Shown here piece after piece: positions 33,047-44,206 of a stretch of DNA of 64,000 nt (the first letter of the stretch is position 1; every line of letters begins with the position of its first letter). A model generated the notes under the pieces. The model had not been told where the DNA came from. It searched no databases and worked only from the letters and a program-made list of their open reading frames with translations. Source of the DNA: Phanerochaete sordida (taxonomy: Eukaryota; Basidiomycota; Agaricomycetes; Polyporales; Phanerochaetaceae); the NCBI GenBank assembly GCA_019973155.2, contig BPQB01000011.1, positions 186,001-250,000 on the forward strand. Direction: 5' to 3'. The position numbers were made by a program, and so were the translations under genes.

Positions 33047-34032
33047 ATGGCCCCGCTCCCCGTGCAGCAACCGCCGGCTCTCGTACGCCTCATGCAGCAG
33101 TCGCCCGCGCCCTTCTGGATCGTCACCACCGTGCTCACCGTGGGCGTGCTCTGCCTCGCGTCGTGGGGCGCGACGCGCCTGCAGCGGCGCTACACGCCCG
33201 CGGTGCACGCCTGGGTCGACCGTCTCAACGACCCGTACACCGTCGGCCCGCGGCGCGGCACGCGCTTCAGCCTGCTCTTCGACGAGAGCCACGCCGTCGT
33301 CGGCGTTCGGGTGTGCCCCCTCCCTCCTCCTTCCCGAGCATCCACTGACGCACACCGCAGTACAAACCCGACGGCGACTGGGGCGCGGCCCCCGTGCGGC
33401 CCCCGCCCGCGAGCTGGGGCGCGCACACGCCGTCGCCGACGTTCGGCGCGTGGGTGCCCGTGCCGCCGCACGCGGGCTCCGTGCGCGACTGGGCGGCGGA
33501 GTACGAGCGCCGGCTGCAGGCGCAGCGCGAGGCGCGCACGCAGCGCACGGCGTGGGCGCTGTACCGCGCGGTCTGGGGGACGCCGCCGAAGGGCGTGTGC
33601 CGCGTGCCGCGAGGGACGACGGAGCCTGAGCGGCTCGAGGACTGGGAGCGCGTGGAGGAGGAGAAGGAGCCCGCGCGCGTGTTCGCCGGTGCGGTGTTCG
33701 CGACGTGGAACGGGCAGACGCGTCGCTTCAGGGAGCGCGTCGTGCCGCGGCGCAAGAGCCTCGCGGATGCGCTCGCGACGGGCGGTGGCGAGAGCCCGGG
33801 AGCGTCTCCGTGGCTGGCGACGCCTGCGCTCGACGATGACTCTGGCTCCGAGGACGGGCTGTTTTCGCCCGGCAGCGACTGTCCATCGCCTACACCTGGT
33901 TCGACGGCATGCGATCCGCACATTTTGACGTCAGGCGCGTCATTGCCGCCGCCAAAACTGCCGGAGCTCCCTTCGCCCACCAAAGCCCGAGTCAAGAACG
34001 ACCTCATCCGCTCTTCGTATGGGAAGATATGA
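33047..34032 (+). CDS. Single-pass membrane protein, unknown function
   Basis: Two exons, 33047-33310 and 33361-34032, in phase, 311 residues. After a short N-terminus (MAPLPVQQPPALVRLMQQSP) one transmembrane helix spans about residues 23-42 (FWIVTTVLTVGVLCLASW), then RLQRRY as stop-transfer. A conserved-looking block RLNDPYTVGPRRGTRFSLLF and an Arg/Glu-rich charged region (WAAEYERRLQAQREARTQR) follow, then an acidic/Ser segment (DDDSGSEDGLFSPGSD) and a basic end. No catalytic domain is recognised. Its layout (short lumenal end, single helix, long cytosolic tail) mirrors the divergent neighbour. It could be a membrane adaptor, but that is a guess. Confidence 0.7.
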
Positions 34033-34389
34033 TATCTTTGCTGCCCACTTGCTGGTCCTCGTTATCGTTGTTATGTACTTGCATTTGCTTTACTCACTAT
34101 CGTGTCATTTGCTTTCTCCTGTTGCATCTGTATACCAGTCCCGGACTATCAGCTATCATCCAGCACTACGTACGCACCAATCCCTCGAGTATGATCATCA
34201 TCCAGCATAGATTCGTCGCATGTCTTCATTGCTTTCTATTGTACAAGGTTTCCAATGACATGTTGCTACACTTGCAGGGTATCTGTGTGATAGAGCTGGT
34301 AGACTAAGTAGGAACGTGGCGGGGTACTTGCGAGAGATTCACGGAGGTGGAGGATGTCCAGCTGCCTCATCATACACCTCTTCGTCGAC
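34033..34389. other. Intergenic, convergent 3' ends
   Basis: About 360 bp, AT-rich (34040-34310), between the stops of the membrane protein (+) and the Nudix hydrolase (-). No gene seen. Confidence 0.5.
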
Positions 34390-35483
34390 TCACTGTCCAT
34401 CATCCTGCTCTACTCCTCCAGACGCACCAGCCGCATCTGCATCCCCCGCCGTCGCGCTCCCCGCCCCACGGGCCTTCCTTTCCTCCTTCTTGACCCACTC
34501 TTCCACCCTCACCGAAAGCTCCCAGAGCTCATACGCCCGCTGCACCAGCAGGCCTTCCATGCGCTCTCCGAGCCTGTCCATCGCCTCGGCGCGCGTGAGG
34601 AGGTGCGCGCGGTAGCCCTGCTCGTCGGGCATGCCCGTGCCCTGCTCCCACACCGCATCCTCCGCAATCTGCCCGACGTACCAGAACACAAAGTACTCGC
34701 CGCCGACCGCGCCCTGCGCCTGCGGCGTGCGCCGTCCGCGCCAGCGCTGCGTGTGCATGTAGAACGGTTCCGTGTTCGGCGCGGGCAGCCGCGTGCGCTG
34801 CGCCGGGGGCGCGGGCGCGTTCGTCGGGACGTACAGCGGCATGAGCGTCGCGCGGTACCCGGACTAGAGCGCACACTCCATGAGAGCTTCGCAGCGCAGC
34901 AGGCGCGCGCACGCACCTCCTCGTACGCCTCGCGCAGGACGGCCTGCTCGAGGCTCTCGCCGACGTCCTTGCGGCCCTTGGGCAGGAACCACGTGCGGCT
35001 CGCGGCGTCGTGCACGAGCACGACGCGGCCCGTCGCGGGCTGCAGGATCACCATGCCCGCGCCGAGCATGAAGTCCTGTGCGTGGAAGAGGCTGTCGGGG
35101 ATGCCTGGCGAGGAGAGCGGCGAGAGCGGCTGCGCGTCGGGCGCGCGCTGCGGGGCGGCGGCGGCGGGCTGTGCGGGAGCCCTGTGTGAACGGGGCTGCT
35201 GGCCGCCGGTCCAGAAGCGGTGGCGAGATGGCTGTGAGCCTTCGGGCTCTGCGCGGGTGGCTTGCGCTGCGCCGTCGTGTTGTTGGCCCTCGCCTTCCTC
35301 TGGTTGGGGTCGCGCCGGGTCATTCGACGATGCCGTGCGAAAGCTGCTGCCAGTGGGTGTACGGGACATGTCGGGCGAGGAGGCTGCGGAGGGTGAGACG
35401 AGGGAGCGAAGCGAACCTAGTGTAGCGTTCGAAGCGCGCCTCAGCCACCCGTTCGATGGGGTAGTCGGAGAGGATTCTGTCAT
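34390..35483 (-). CDS. Nudix hydrolase with long N-terminal extension
   Basis: Two exons, 35483-34917 and 34863-34390, joined in phase 0, 346 residues. Residues 1-120 are Ser/Pro/Ala-rich and disordered. The fold starts with LGAGMVILQPATGRVVLVHD and WFLPKGRKDVGE. The Nudix box G-x5-E-x7-REAYEESGY spans about residues 170-192, with the intron between the two Glu and the Ser of that box; the metal-binding glutamates are present. The second half includes FYMHTQRWRGRRTPQAQG and EYFVFWYVGQI, then a helical region and an Ala/Gly-rich acidic end. Nudix enzymes cleave nucleoside diphosphates linked to another group (sugar, inositol polyphosphate, cap). The PKG-x2-D pattern recalls diphosphoinositol or Ap6A hydrolases, but the substrate is not established. 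Confidence 0.85.
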
Positions 35484-35589
35484 AGCATGGGAATGCAGCC
35501 AAAGAGAAGATGCGAAGGTTCAAGGGGTCGAATCGTGACCGCACGGACGCAGAGAACTTGAGCTAGAGCCTATGTCGAGATGGGGAGCT

Positions 35590-35830
35590 GCGAAGTCGGT
35601 GGGGTCAGAGTCATGGAGCAAACAGAGCTTCAAATAATCGTGAGCCCAGTGGCAATAGACATAAAGTACATGGGTGGCAGTAGAGTTCGAGGGAGACGCG
35701 TGAACGAAGAGAGGGAACGAGCTCGCGAGGAGCAGAGCAGCCTTGGACTTCGCGTGGTATCCACGTGCACTCTGCGTAGGGGGGTCCTCGGGGTCAGCGA
35801 GTCCTGCAGCCAACGATCCAAGTTCGAGCA
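35590..35830 (+). repeat. Dispersed repeat, copy B
   Basis: Partner of copy A at 32.4-32.7 kb, same orientation, about 3.1 kb away. In the two matched blocks (35649-35672, 35751-35770) all six differences from copy A are G-to-A or C-to-T when read towards B. The two copies bracket the 33.0-35.5 kb gene pair. Confidence 0.6.
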
Positions 35831-35974
35831 CAACTTCTGTCGCTTGCCGACTGGCAAACGTAGCGACCGCGTCGATGACTCCCTGAAAATACTCATCACT
35901 CTCTGCGAGAGTATACTTACTTATATATCAGTCAGCTGGAAAACGGGCTTCAAGTCATCAGTCCCGTTTGCCAG

Positions 35975-36075
35975 CTGGGCAAAGGCAGGATTGACAAGTC
36001 AACAGCCCTGATATTCTTCGTGACCTTCAATGTGGCGTCGACTACCCCGCCCTTCTCCCTCGAGAGCTCAACCGA
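35975..36075 (-). pseudogene. Decayed C-terminal fragment of a GMC oxidoreductase
   Basis: On the minus strand one frame reads REKGGVVDATLKV, then TKNIRAVDLSILPL, matching the intact GMC gene of this window (RDKGGVVDAKFKV, TKNIRVVDLSILPL) almost residue for residue, with a two-residue gap. The preceding catalytic WHTCG block is replaced by unrelated YGTHSVEL, and the downstream HPQA block by a stop. No further GMC sequence was found on either side, so only a short relic remains. It indicates that a second GMC copy once lay here. Confidence 0.75.
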
Positions 36076-36547
36076 GTGGGTTCCGTAGGGAGCAAGACAC
36101 AAATCGGCGCCATTATTTCGGTGATGGACCGTGACGGTAGAAGACAAGAAACGTCTACGCCACAAGGAGTCCGTGCATCCTCTCGCAAACTCTGTGTGCG
36201 CTCGCTTTTAGGCTTACGGTTATTGTATTTAATTTCTCAGCGCAATGTCGATATGCCGATCAGCCTACTTGCCTGGACCTCAGCCGCTCGATGACGCTGA
36301 GCAGGCTAATGTACTCATCGCTGTCCGATTCAAATGCCGGCGGGAATTGTGAAGGGAATTCAGCGCTGGAAGCCCCTATGAGCTGGACAGACATAGAACA
36401 CTGTGATTATCATCAGTTGTTCATCTCATTGTGTGTGGAAGCTACAAGGAAAGAAGTGCTGGGACTACCACCTAGAAATCGTTGACGCGGCCTTCGTTCT
36501 CTCCTCAGCAACAAAGCTCGACGTATGTACAATGCGACATAAGGGAC

Positions 36548-37480
36548 TACTGCAGAGCCTAGAAGGAACAATTTGTCAGAGGAAGTCGCAGCAAAGAGGC
36601 TCGGCGAGGCACTCACCAGCCCCGCAAAGAGCCGCAAATCCGCCCTCGTCTCGTAATTCTCGCGCTCCGCACTGTTAACCTTGACGACCTCAAACCGGCC
36701 CTCGACGCCGTCCCAGTGGAAGACGCGCTTCACGCCCGCCCAGCGGCACCACTCGAGGCAGCGCCAGCACGGCTTCGCGCTGCCCATCCCGCCCTTCGTC
36801 ACGCGCGCGACGTAGATGTCCGCGCCGTTCACCCGCGGGTCGCGCCGCCGCTCGTCCCAGCCCCTGCCCGGCTTCCACAGCGGCGGCGGGTGCTCCGCGT
36901 CCGAACACCCGCAGCTGCTCTGTGCGTCGGAGCCGTCTGACTCGTTCGAGGCCGCTTCCTCTCTGCGTCGAGGCGAGCGAGATCTGCCCGACGCCTTGCG
37001 TCGCCCCTTAGACTGGGGCGATCTGGAGATCACGAGAGGCGACGGCGGGGAGCAGCTTGAGCACATCGCTGCGGCTGGCGTAGACGCATGATCCTTGTTT
37101 GCCGTGTTTCGCTTGTTTCGATAATTTACGCGATTGTCGTTGTTTCTGGCACGTAGCTGGTCGCTCCATCGCTTGAACCTGCGTCTTGAACGAAGGAGAC
37201 ATGCCAGTGCAGTTATAGATGGCGTGCATCTCCGCATGCATGGAGACAGGCTGTGGCGGTGCGTTCAACTCCAACGCCAGGTCGACTGAGGCAGTCTGCG
37301 ACTCACCTTGCGTAGCCCCTGTGTACCTAGCTCCCCGCCATCATAGTGCGGGCGGTGGTGGTTGTGCCCCGAGGAGATGACCTTCCCGCCCTTGACCATG
37401 ACTGCGCCAAGCGTGAAGCACATCGAGCTCTTTGACGCGGCCTCGACACACTGCGATAGGTAGTACTGCGACTTGTTCAT
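36548..37480 (-). CDS. Zinc-dependent cytidine/deoxycytidylate-type deaminase
   Basis: Four exons, 37480-37307, 37250-37130, 37074-36617 and 36559-36548, in phase, 254 residues. The CDA fold is seen in FTLGAVMVKGGKVISSGHN and the zinc ligands in HAEMHAI (His, catalytic Glu) and PCWRCLEWC (two Cys). Between these two motifs lies an insert of about 95 residues, rich in Ser/Arg (KGRRKASGRSRSPRRREE) and then acidic/Cys (SDGSDAQSSCGCSD). Family members deaminate cytosine or deoxycytidylate bases or nucleotides, and some act on RNA. The last exon is only 12 nt (ALQ and stop). The basic RS-like insert may be a nuclear signal or RNA-binding patch. The substrate is unknown. Confidence 0.85.
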
Positions 37481-37833
37481 TGTTTACAGTAGTACCTGCA
37501 CGTCTTGAAGACTTGTTGGTGATGATTGTTGCGGACGGCGACGGAGGACGTTGTAAACAAGGTGGATTGGACTGACTCGCAGCCCGCGGGCGGATACAAC
37601 AAACATGTCATCTGACGTAAGCAATCATGACACATCGTAAAGCGCACAGGCTGCTAGCCAAGAAGTGCGCGCGGGAGCAAACAAAACAAGAGCAGCAATG
37701 CGAAAACATCGTAAGAAGTAGTGTAAGAGGGTGTGCAATCAATGCAAGTCGTGACGGGGCAGGTATAGGGGGGAGATGCACGCAAAGAGGCACGAGATGG
37801 GAAAGGGGATGAAAGGATGGTATCGCAGCGGGA
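37481..37833. promoter_or_regulatory. Intergenic: deaminase promoter and CHO2 3' flank
   Basis: About 350 bp between the deaminase start codon and the CHO2 stop codon, both genes on the minus strand. A frame of 61 codons on either strand is uninformative. No gene seen. Confidence 0.5.
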
Positions 37834-40800
37834 TTAACCCTCGAAAAGATCTCGCGCGACCAATATCCTGTTCGCTAGGGCACCCAGATTGGCGTCGGCG
37901 ATGATGACCTCCGGAGTGAGCTCGACGCCAAACGCCTCCTTGATGGCCTTGCTGATCCGCACCGCCTGGTTCTCGGACCAGAACCTGAAGTCGTCGGGGT
38001 CGCGGATGCCATCTTCCTCCGCAGGCGTACCACCGCCCTCGCCAGTAGCAGGGCTGGGCTTACCGTCGGTACCGGCGTCCGGAACACCCTCGACGGGTGC
38101 AGGAGAGGCGGCGGGCGTGGCCGCGGCCGCAGCGAGTTCCTTGCACGAGACGGGCACAAGGGACGGATCCGCGTCCAGTGCGAGCGTGACGATGTGCGCC
38201 AGGGACGCGCGCACCGCCGGGAAGGTCGCCGTCGCGGGCTTGTCGACTGCAGGCACATTATGTCAGACGCCGGGCGCGTCGATAGCGGGTGCATCGCGTA
38301 CCGTAGATCTCGATGGGCCCTGCGAGGCCCATGACGTTGTACTTGCCGTCGTGGTGGTACCGGATCTCGTACATGCCTGTCTTCCACGGCAGCTGGTTGG
38401 CGCGGAAAACGACCTCGCCTTCTTGGTATTCGCCGCTGCCTGAAGGCGCCGGCGTGCCCGAGCCGAGCGGGATGTCGCCGTCCCATTCTTCGTTGTGCAC
38501 AGGCACCCACATACCCAAGGAGGAAACCTTCGTGACTTGAGTCGAGGCGTTCGCGCCGACCTACACGAGTAAGAGGCCGTGTCAGGCTCAGCTAAATATG
38601 GGGATATTGAGAAACAGACCCTGTAGATTCCGATCCAGTCCTTGCGCGAGTGGTTCTGTGGCGCCTTCCAGCGGACCCGGATCGACTCGCCAAGGTGATA
38701 GCGCAAGGTACCATCGGTGCTGCTGGGCACGATCGAGAGGCCGTACTTGGAAGAGTCATAGCGGGAGATATCGCTGGCGACACGCCTGAGCGGTTCACAG
38801 GACACGGTCAGCGGTCGAGGGTTTTGCCCGGCAATGGAGGGAGCTTACGAGATCACGAGCTTCTCGCGTGACTGCTGCAGCAGGACCTTCGTTTCCTGCA
38901 CGACTTCTGAGATCCTTGGCTTCGCTACAGGGCCGTCAGCAGGTTGCCGCACGAGGACAGAGGAGAAAGACGGACACTTGGCAAGGAACTCTTCGAGGAC
39001 CTCGGCGGTCTCGCCGTAAACCTTGTCGAAGGTCCCCTTGACCTCGCGAGCCACACGCTTAATCTCCGGTGCGTGCCGTCCCGCACGACGTTCAAGGAGA
39101 CGGGCGTTCCGCTGGGCAACCTTCTTGATGACCTTGACGAAGCCTGCGTCGCTCCTAAGCGAGTCGCCGTAGAGCCTGCGCATGTGCGGACTGCGAACAG
39201 ACGGAGACGTCAGCCTGAGCTCATCCCGCGCACCTAGTGCACCCGCTAGAGGGGACACGTAATGAGACACGGGTAAAAACTTACTTTTCGACCTTGCTCA
39301 TGAACCACCACTGCGACAGGTGGCGGATTACAGCAAGGGTGAACACGAGTTTGCTGCCGCTGATGAGGGCCAGGCCAAAGAACGCTGCGCCGCTGATACT
39401 CTCCGGGTTATTCAGGTACCTGTGGTCACACGCCACGTCAGCACACGCCAAGCATGAGCATCGCACACTGCACGCTCACCGGTAGATGCCGTTATATTCG
39501 AGGTGCCCTGCAGATTCTTCCATGAAAAAGTCACCGAAGAACCAGCCTGTGAACATTAATAATGGCGTGTGAGGGTGGTAATTTGAAAAAGGAAATATCG
39601 TAGCCATACCAAACATCCCAAGCACCTCGTATTGCTCCAGCGTGGCCCAGACGTGCAATGCAACTAAGAGCTAATCATTGATTGAACTCTGTAAGATGAT
39701 GACTTATGAGGGTTCTGTGCGACGTACCGCACCCATCGTATGGCGTAAAAGTTCGTTTCCAACGGTCCAGTTGTGCGGGATGTGGTACGTCTTCCATGTT
39801 AGGCCAATGAAGGATGCTGTGCGGCGTCAGTCTCATCCGGGGCAGCGTTGGAAGGAAGATGGCACACCATAGGTCATGCACATGGACATGTTATAAATGG
39901 ACTTCCAGTTCGAAAATGCCTCATAAACCGCGCCCTTTCCGCCGTCATTACGTGGGTAGTAATAATGCTTGAGAAAATGGCGGACGAGGAACTTCCGCTC
40001 GGACTGGGCACGGAGGACGAGGCCCAGGCCGAACGAGTGGAAAAGCACCCAGGCAAGGGTGTGCACCGCGAGAAGCGCCAGGGTCGCGTTGTACGACAGC
40101 GGCGGCAAAAACGCCCAGGCCAGCACGTATGAGGTCACGAGGACGAGTTGGAAATCCGTCGCGCTGCCGGAACGAAAGTCGTTCAGCTTCCTCCGGACGG
40201 CAGACGGACGCCGCCAAGTGGGCATACGCACCGGAACGGATCCAGGTTGTGGAGGATGACCATGTCCTTGCGGAAGAACTGATTGAAGAGGTCATGCTGC
40301 GATACCGGAGATTTGCTGCGCAGGGGCGTGTCAACAGCGCTTCGAACGGCTACAGATGTGAAGCTCGTGGTCGAATCCGTCCTGGCCTTCGCGCTCTTGG
40401 TAAAGCGGGTACCCTCGTTCTCCGTCTCGGAATCGTACTCGGTGTCTGGACCGTCGGTCTCCGTGCCAGTCTCGCCCTCAGTCGCTGACGGCGTGGTCGA
40501 GCCCAGAGATACGGTAGACTGGCTTCGGCCACGCTCCTTCGCCGAGGTGCTTTCACTGACGCTCTTGCGGGTGGCCGTTCCGAGCAAAGGAGTGCGCTGG
40601 GCGAGTAGCTTCCGTTGGCCGTAGGTGCGTTCGATATCTATACACGAGGCATCAGGGTTAGCGGAGAATATGAGTCTGAGACAGACGATACGCACGTGGG
40701 TTTTCGAAGAATACAAGGAAGCCGAACTGAGCTGCGTGGGCTGCAAGGCTCACAAACAAAACCGCGTAGCTGCCCACGATGAGGGACAAGCCGTAATAAC

Positions 40801-41862
40801 CAGCATAGCCTGGACTCCGGTCAGCGTATGAAGACCGAGCTAAGCGTTGTGCAACTCACCGACTGAATACATTGGATGTGGGGCAAGTTCGAAAACGCCG
40901 TCGAAAACTAGAGCACCACGCTGGAAGAAGACGTCACCCCAGTACCAGCCGTAATCCTTGACGACATGGTGGGCCTCGGTCTTGACCCAGAGATTGAAGG
41001 CAATGAGAGCTAATCCGCCGATCCACCTAGCGCATACAGTCAGCACATATTCAGGATAGAGTCTTCTCCTGCATACCTCATGACGTGTGTCGCAAAGGAC
41101 AGTCCGTCGGGTACACGGAAGCACGCGAACGCAAACATGCAGTACGCGACAAAGTCACTAAAAGACGATAAGTCAGTGCTTCAGCCTTCTCTCGATGCAT
41201 CGCGACATACTTCAGGAGAATAATATCGACAACCTGGCGGAAGAGCAGCCAGGTGTTGTACTCCAAAGGCAGCTCCTGCAGACGATTTGTGAGCCGGAGT
41301 TAACGTGCAGATCAAAGGAGACACACGTCGAACGAATAATCCTTGCCCATCTTCCCAGCCAGCTGCTTGCGGATCCAATCCCTCATCTCGGGCATGCGCT
41401 TCTCGTCGAGCCAGCCGAGCCGCTGGACCTCCTTGACGATCCATTTCTTCTTGCTTTGCTTGGTGAGCACCCAGCCGAGGCCGGCGTCATACGCCGCGCG
41501 CCAGAGGGCGAAGTAGAAGAAGAAAAAGACCTTGGAGGCAGAGCGCGGCAAGACAAGGAAGAGGGCGATCTGGAAGCCGAGCAGGCCAAGGTTGACGAGG
41601 TCGAAGTGCGATTTGGGGTACGTCGGGTTAAACAGGGTGAGGACGTCGTGCGTCGTGGGGACACGAAAGACTAGACCATCTTCGCGTCAATAATTGGGTG
41701 TAATATGCTATGTGTATCCGCACCTTCGCCGCTAGGAGTTTTGCCCCACACCACGTCTTCCGCGCGGGGAGCGTCCTCAACGGGCGCATCAGCGGCGGGG
41801 ACTTGCTCTTCTGTGCTCTTTTTCTTGCGGAGGCGTAGCGTCGCCTGAGTGTCGGGCGCCAT
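37834..41862 (-). CDS. CHO2: Phosphatidylethanolamine N-methyltransferase CHO2
   Basis: About 13 exons from an ATG at 41862 to the stop at 37834. The enzyme makes the first SAM-dependent methylation of phosphatidylethanolamine toward phosphatidylcholine in the ER membrane. Matching blocks in order include [20 protein letters not shown], a run of hydrophobic segments, [66 protein letters not shown], then a second methyltransferase half ([82 protein letters not shown]). The C-terminal soluble part has [19 protein letters not shown] and [20 protein letters not shown]. An internal Ser/Thr-rich loop (about 40.3-40.6 kb) is likely cytosolic and phosphorylated. The length is near that of yeast Cho2. 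The gene looks intact. Confidence 0.92.
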
Positions 41863-42850
41863 GCTGGGTGCGCTGTCGTCGCCGGCGGCGGGATGTATGC
41901 GCTGTCGGGCGGGATGTGACGTGGACAAGAGGCGGGGGCGTTATTTCGCTGCTGGTCGCGCGACCTGCTCGCCGCCACGTGATTGTCTAAGCGCCAAACG
42001 CGTCGAGAGAAGAGAAGCTTGCCCTGAAGAACCGCGCACTTAGCGCGCGTGCAGCGCTTTTTGCGCTTTCGCTTCGATTGCTCGCTTGCTGCCCGACCAC
42101 CATCTCCCCGCTCCGTCCGACGCCGAACATGTGCCGCTGAAACCTCGAGAGATGTCTGAGTCGTCCGATTGCAAACAAGGTGAGTGAATGCGCTGTGTTG
42201 CACCCTTGTAATTCACTCCTCGTTCGACTTGTCCCATCGGATGAGGAGTTGCTAATAAAGGGAAGAACGAGGCCCTAGCGGTCAGCGGCATTAATTTCGG
42301 TTGCTCCTAGTTTTCCACTTGGGTGGCCTTACGAGATGCCATACAGACCTCCCTGTACGTCTGCTAGTTTTGGAATAGAATGCCTTCTTTCGTATAACCT
42401 ATCGGTCCGAGTCTGAAGCTGTGGGAAAGCGGTAAGCCCTGATAGACGTGGCTACGTCGCTGAAAGTAGTCGCTGCAGATCCGGCCTCTCAACTCATCCG
42501 TATGGAGCACGCACTTCAAGATATGCGATCGCTCCAGAGCAAGAGGTGAGTCTATAACCATTGATACATCGTCTCCATACCGATACAAGCTAGATAATAT
42601 TGAAGAACATCGAACCGAAGAAATATGGGAGTCTGCGCCCTCTCCACACGCCATGGCGTGCGAAATCGTCCGGGACGCGACGGGCAGAGTGCAGCCTCAG
42701 TATGGTGCAGCCAAGAGAGAGGGAATGTTGTAGGAGCGAAACAGGGGAGAGCGGCGTCCTCAAGCGTGCAGGGCTACTTCCCCTGCTGCTCGTCGGCACT
42801 GTGGGAAGGGGCGTGAGTGCCATCGTCATTGCCGGGCAGATTAGGTTCGC
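41863..42850. promoter_or_regulatory. Intergenic: CHO2 promoter
   Basis: About 990 bp upstream of CHO2 and downstream of the Zn2Cys6 gene. A frame upstream of the CHO2 ATG is open but has no earlier ATG. I looked for an inositol/choline-type element (CATGTGAAAT-like) and did not see a convincing one. No gene seen. Confidence 0.45.
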
Positions 42851-43174
42851 TTACACGGAGACGTAGGTGCACTGCACGTCGCGGCGCTCGCAGTTGACGC
42901 AGCCTGGCTTCCTGCCGTCACAGCGGACCTTGCGTTCTGGAAAAGCGTGGTGGCGTCAGCATCAGCTCCGGCGATGCGATCGGGAGGGGCGATCGTACTG
43001 CGGCAAGATGTGCACGCCATCGGGACGCGGCGGGGGAGGCGTTCGTCGGTGCCATGTGTCTCCACGGCGAAGCTCGACTGGCCGTACTGCAGCGGGGGGA
43101 CCAGGGTCAGCGGGAGGGCGGGCTAGGACACCGGAAGGAGTGCTCACGTGAAGGCTCGACGGGGGCGAAGACAT
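42851..43174 (-). CDS. Stand-alone Zn2Cys6 binuclear cluster protein, 66 residues
   Basis: Three short exons, 43174-43148, 43086-42999 and 42936-42851 (27, 88 and 86 nt), joined in phase. The sequence from MACTSCRKRKVRCDGRKP onwards contains a perfect fungal Zn2Cys6 cluster with spacing C-x2-C-x6-C-x6-C-x2-C-x6-C, followed by TYVSV and a stop. Before it are only about 32 residues (MSSPPSSLHYGQSSFAVETH and a basic LPRRVP). There is no linker, coiled-coil dimerisation element or activation/middle-homology region, which normal Gal4-type factors (500-1000 residues) carry. It could be a DNA-binding competitor, a cofactor or the truncated end of a larger gene. All introns have good borders, which argues for a real small gene. 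Confidence 0.75.
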
Positions 43175-44206
43175 GGTGTGGGATGGATGGTGAGTGTGGT
43201 GCCGAATGCTGACAGGTCTGGGCAGTCCTCCCGGTCTTATATGTCAACCTGGTCTATGGCGCTCAAGAGGTACGGGTCTCGCAGCTGTACTTGCGCCATC
43301 CTTGTACAGCCGTGCGGAAATGATTTTAATACGCCTGTTTCCATCAATCTAGTCACGAATAAACAGGACATGAGGCACGCTGGGCAGATTCCCAATGACG
43401 GAGAAAGAAGGCTAATGAAGCGCTATACATCTAAGGGTGAGGCCGCGCCCCGTGCTATATGACGCGGAGGCGACGTTTGACTCGGGCGAGGGATCGTAGA
43501 TGGCAGATGAACCTCCATTCGAGACGGCCTCAGTCGACCACGAGGTAACGACCCTTGGTGCGGTGTCGATGCTCGTCAAGGGGGAACCCTACGTGCTGAG
43601 CGCATGGAAAACACAAAGAGTCATAGCGCCGTTATGAACACAGACATGGTTGGCCTGGGCCCTGCTGGCTGTCCGTGCCCCGCTTGATCTGGATGAAGGC
43701 GTGGCCGCGAATGACCACATCCACCGACCCATAAGACACACGAGGTCACACAACCCCGATACAGCGCGCATGTCGGCCAAAGACAGCACCCGTGCGATGC
43801 TGTAAAATAACGAGACTGAGCTGGTGATTCACCTGCGGACCGCGATGCCTGTCACCCTCGAATGGGAGATGACGGTCTGGACTCAGTATTCTGACTTTCG
43901 AGGAGTCGACACGTTGTTAAAAATGAAAGGACCCCATCTCCTAGTTGAATGGACGACGCCCACGCAGGGTCTGTTGGGCTCCTCGAGGCTATCATCGCTA
44001 CAGAGGCCGCGGTGGTCTAGACGGGCGGGATGGCCCAAACAAGCAAAGTTGCCTAAATGAGGCAACGGGGCGCACGCATCAGAGCCAGCGTCCGAAACGG
44101 GTTTTACGATCACCTGCGTCTTCCAGCTCGTGCGTACGCTACCAGTTTTGCATCTGCACGTCGTTCATAGCATCAGCGCAGCAGAAAGGGTCAGCGAACG
44201 CGTCAG
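43175..44206. other. Gene-poor stretch
   Basis: About 1 kb holding the promoters of the Zn2Cys6 gene (-) and SET5 (+). Short frames (for example 43824-44060, +) lack domains. No gene supported. Confidence 0.45.

Larger units (their letters stand above)
35484..36547. other. Gene-poor stretch with repeat copy B and GMC relic
   Basis: About 1.06 kb between the Nudix start and the deaminase stop. It holds the Nudix promoter, repeat copy B (35590-35830) and a decayed GMC fragment (about 35975-36075), each listed separately. Nothing else is recognisable. Confidence 0.5.

Noticed and set aside
16857..43174. Secondary-metabolite cluster built around the GMC oxidoreductase and the Zn2Cys6 protein
   Set aside because: The two genes are 23 kb apart with housekeeping genes (CHO2, BAG, F-box) between them, and no synthase, P450 or terpene cyclase is present.
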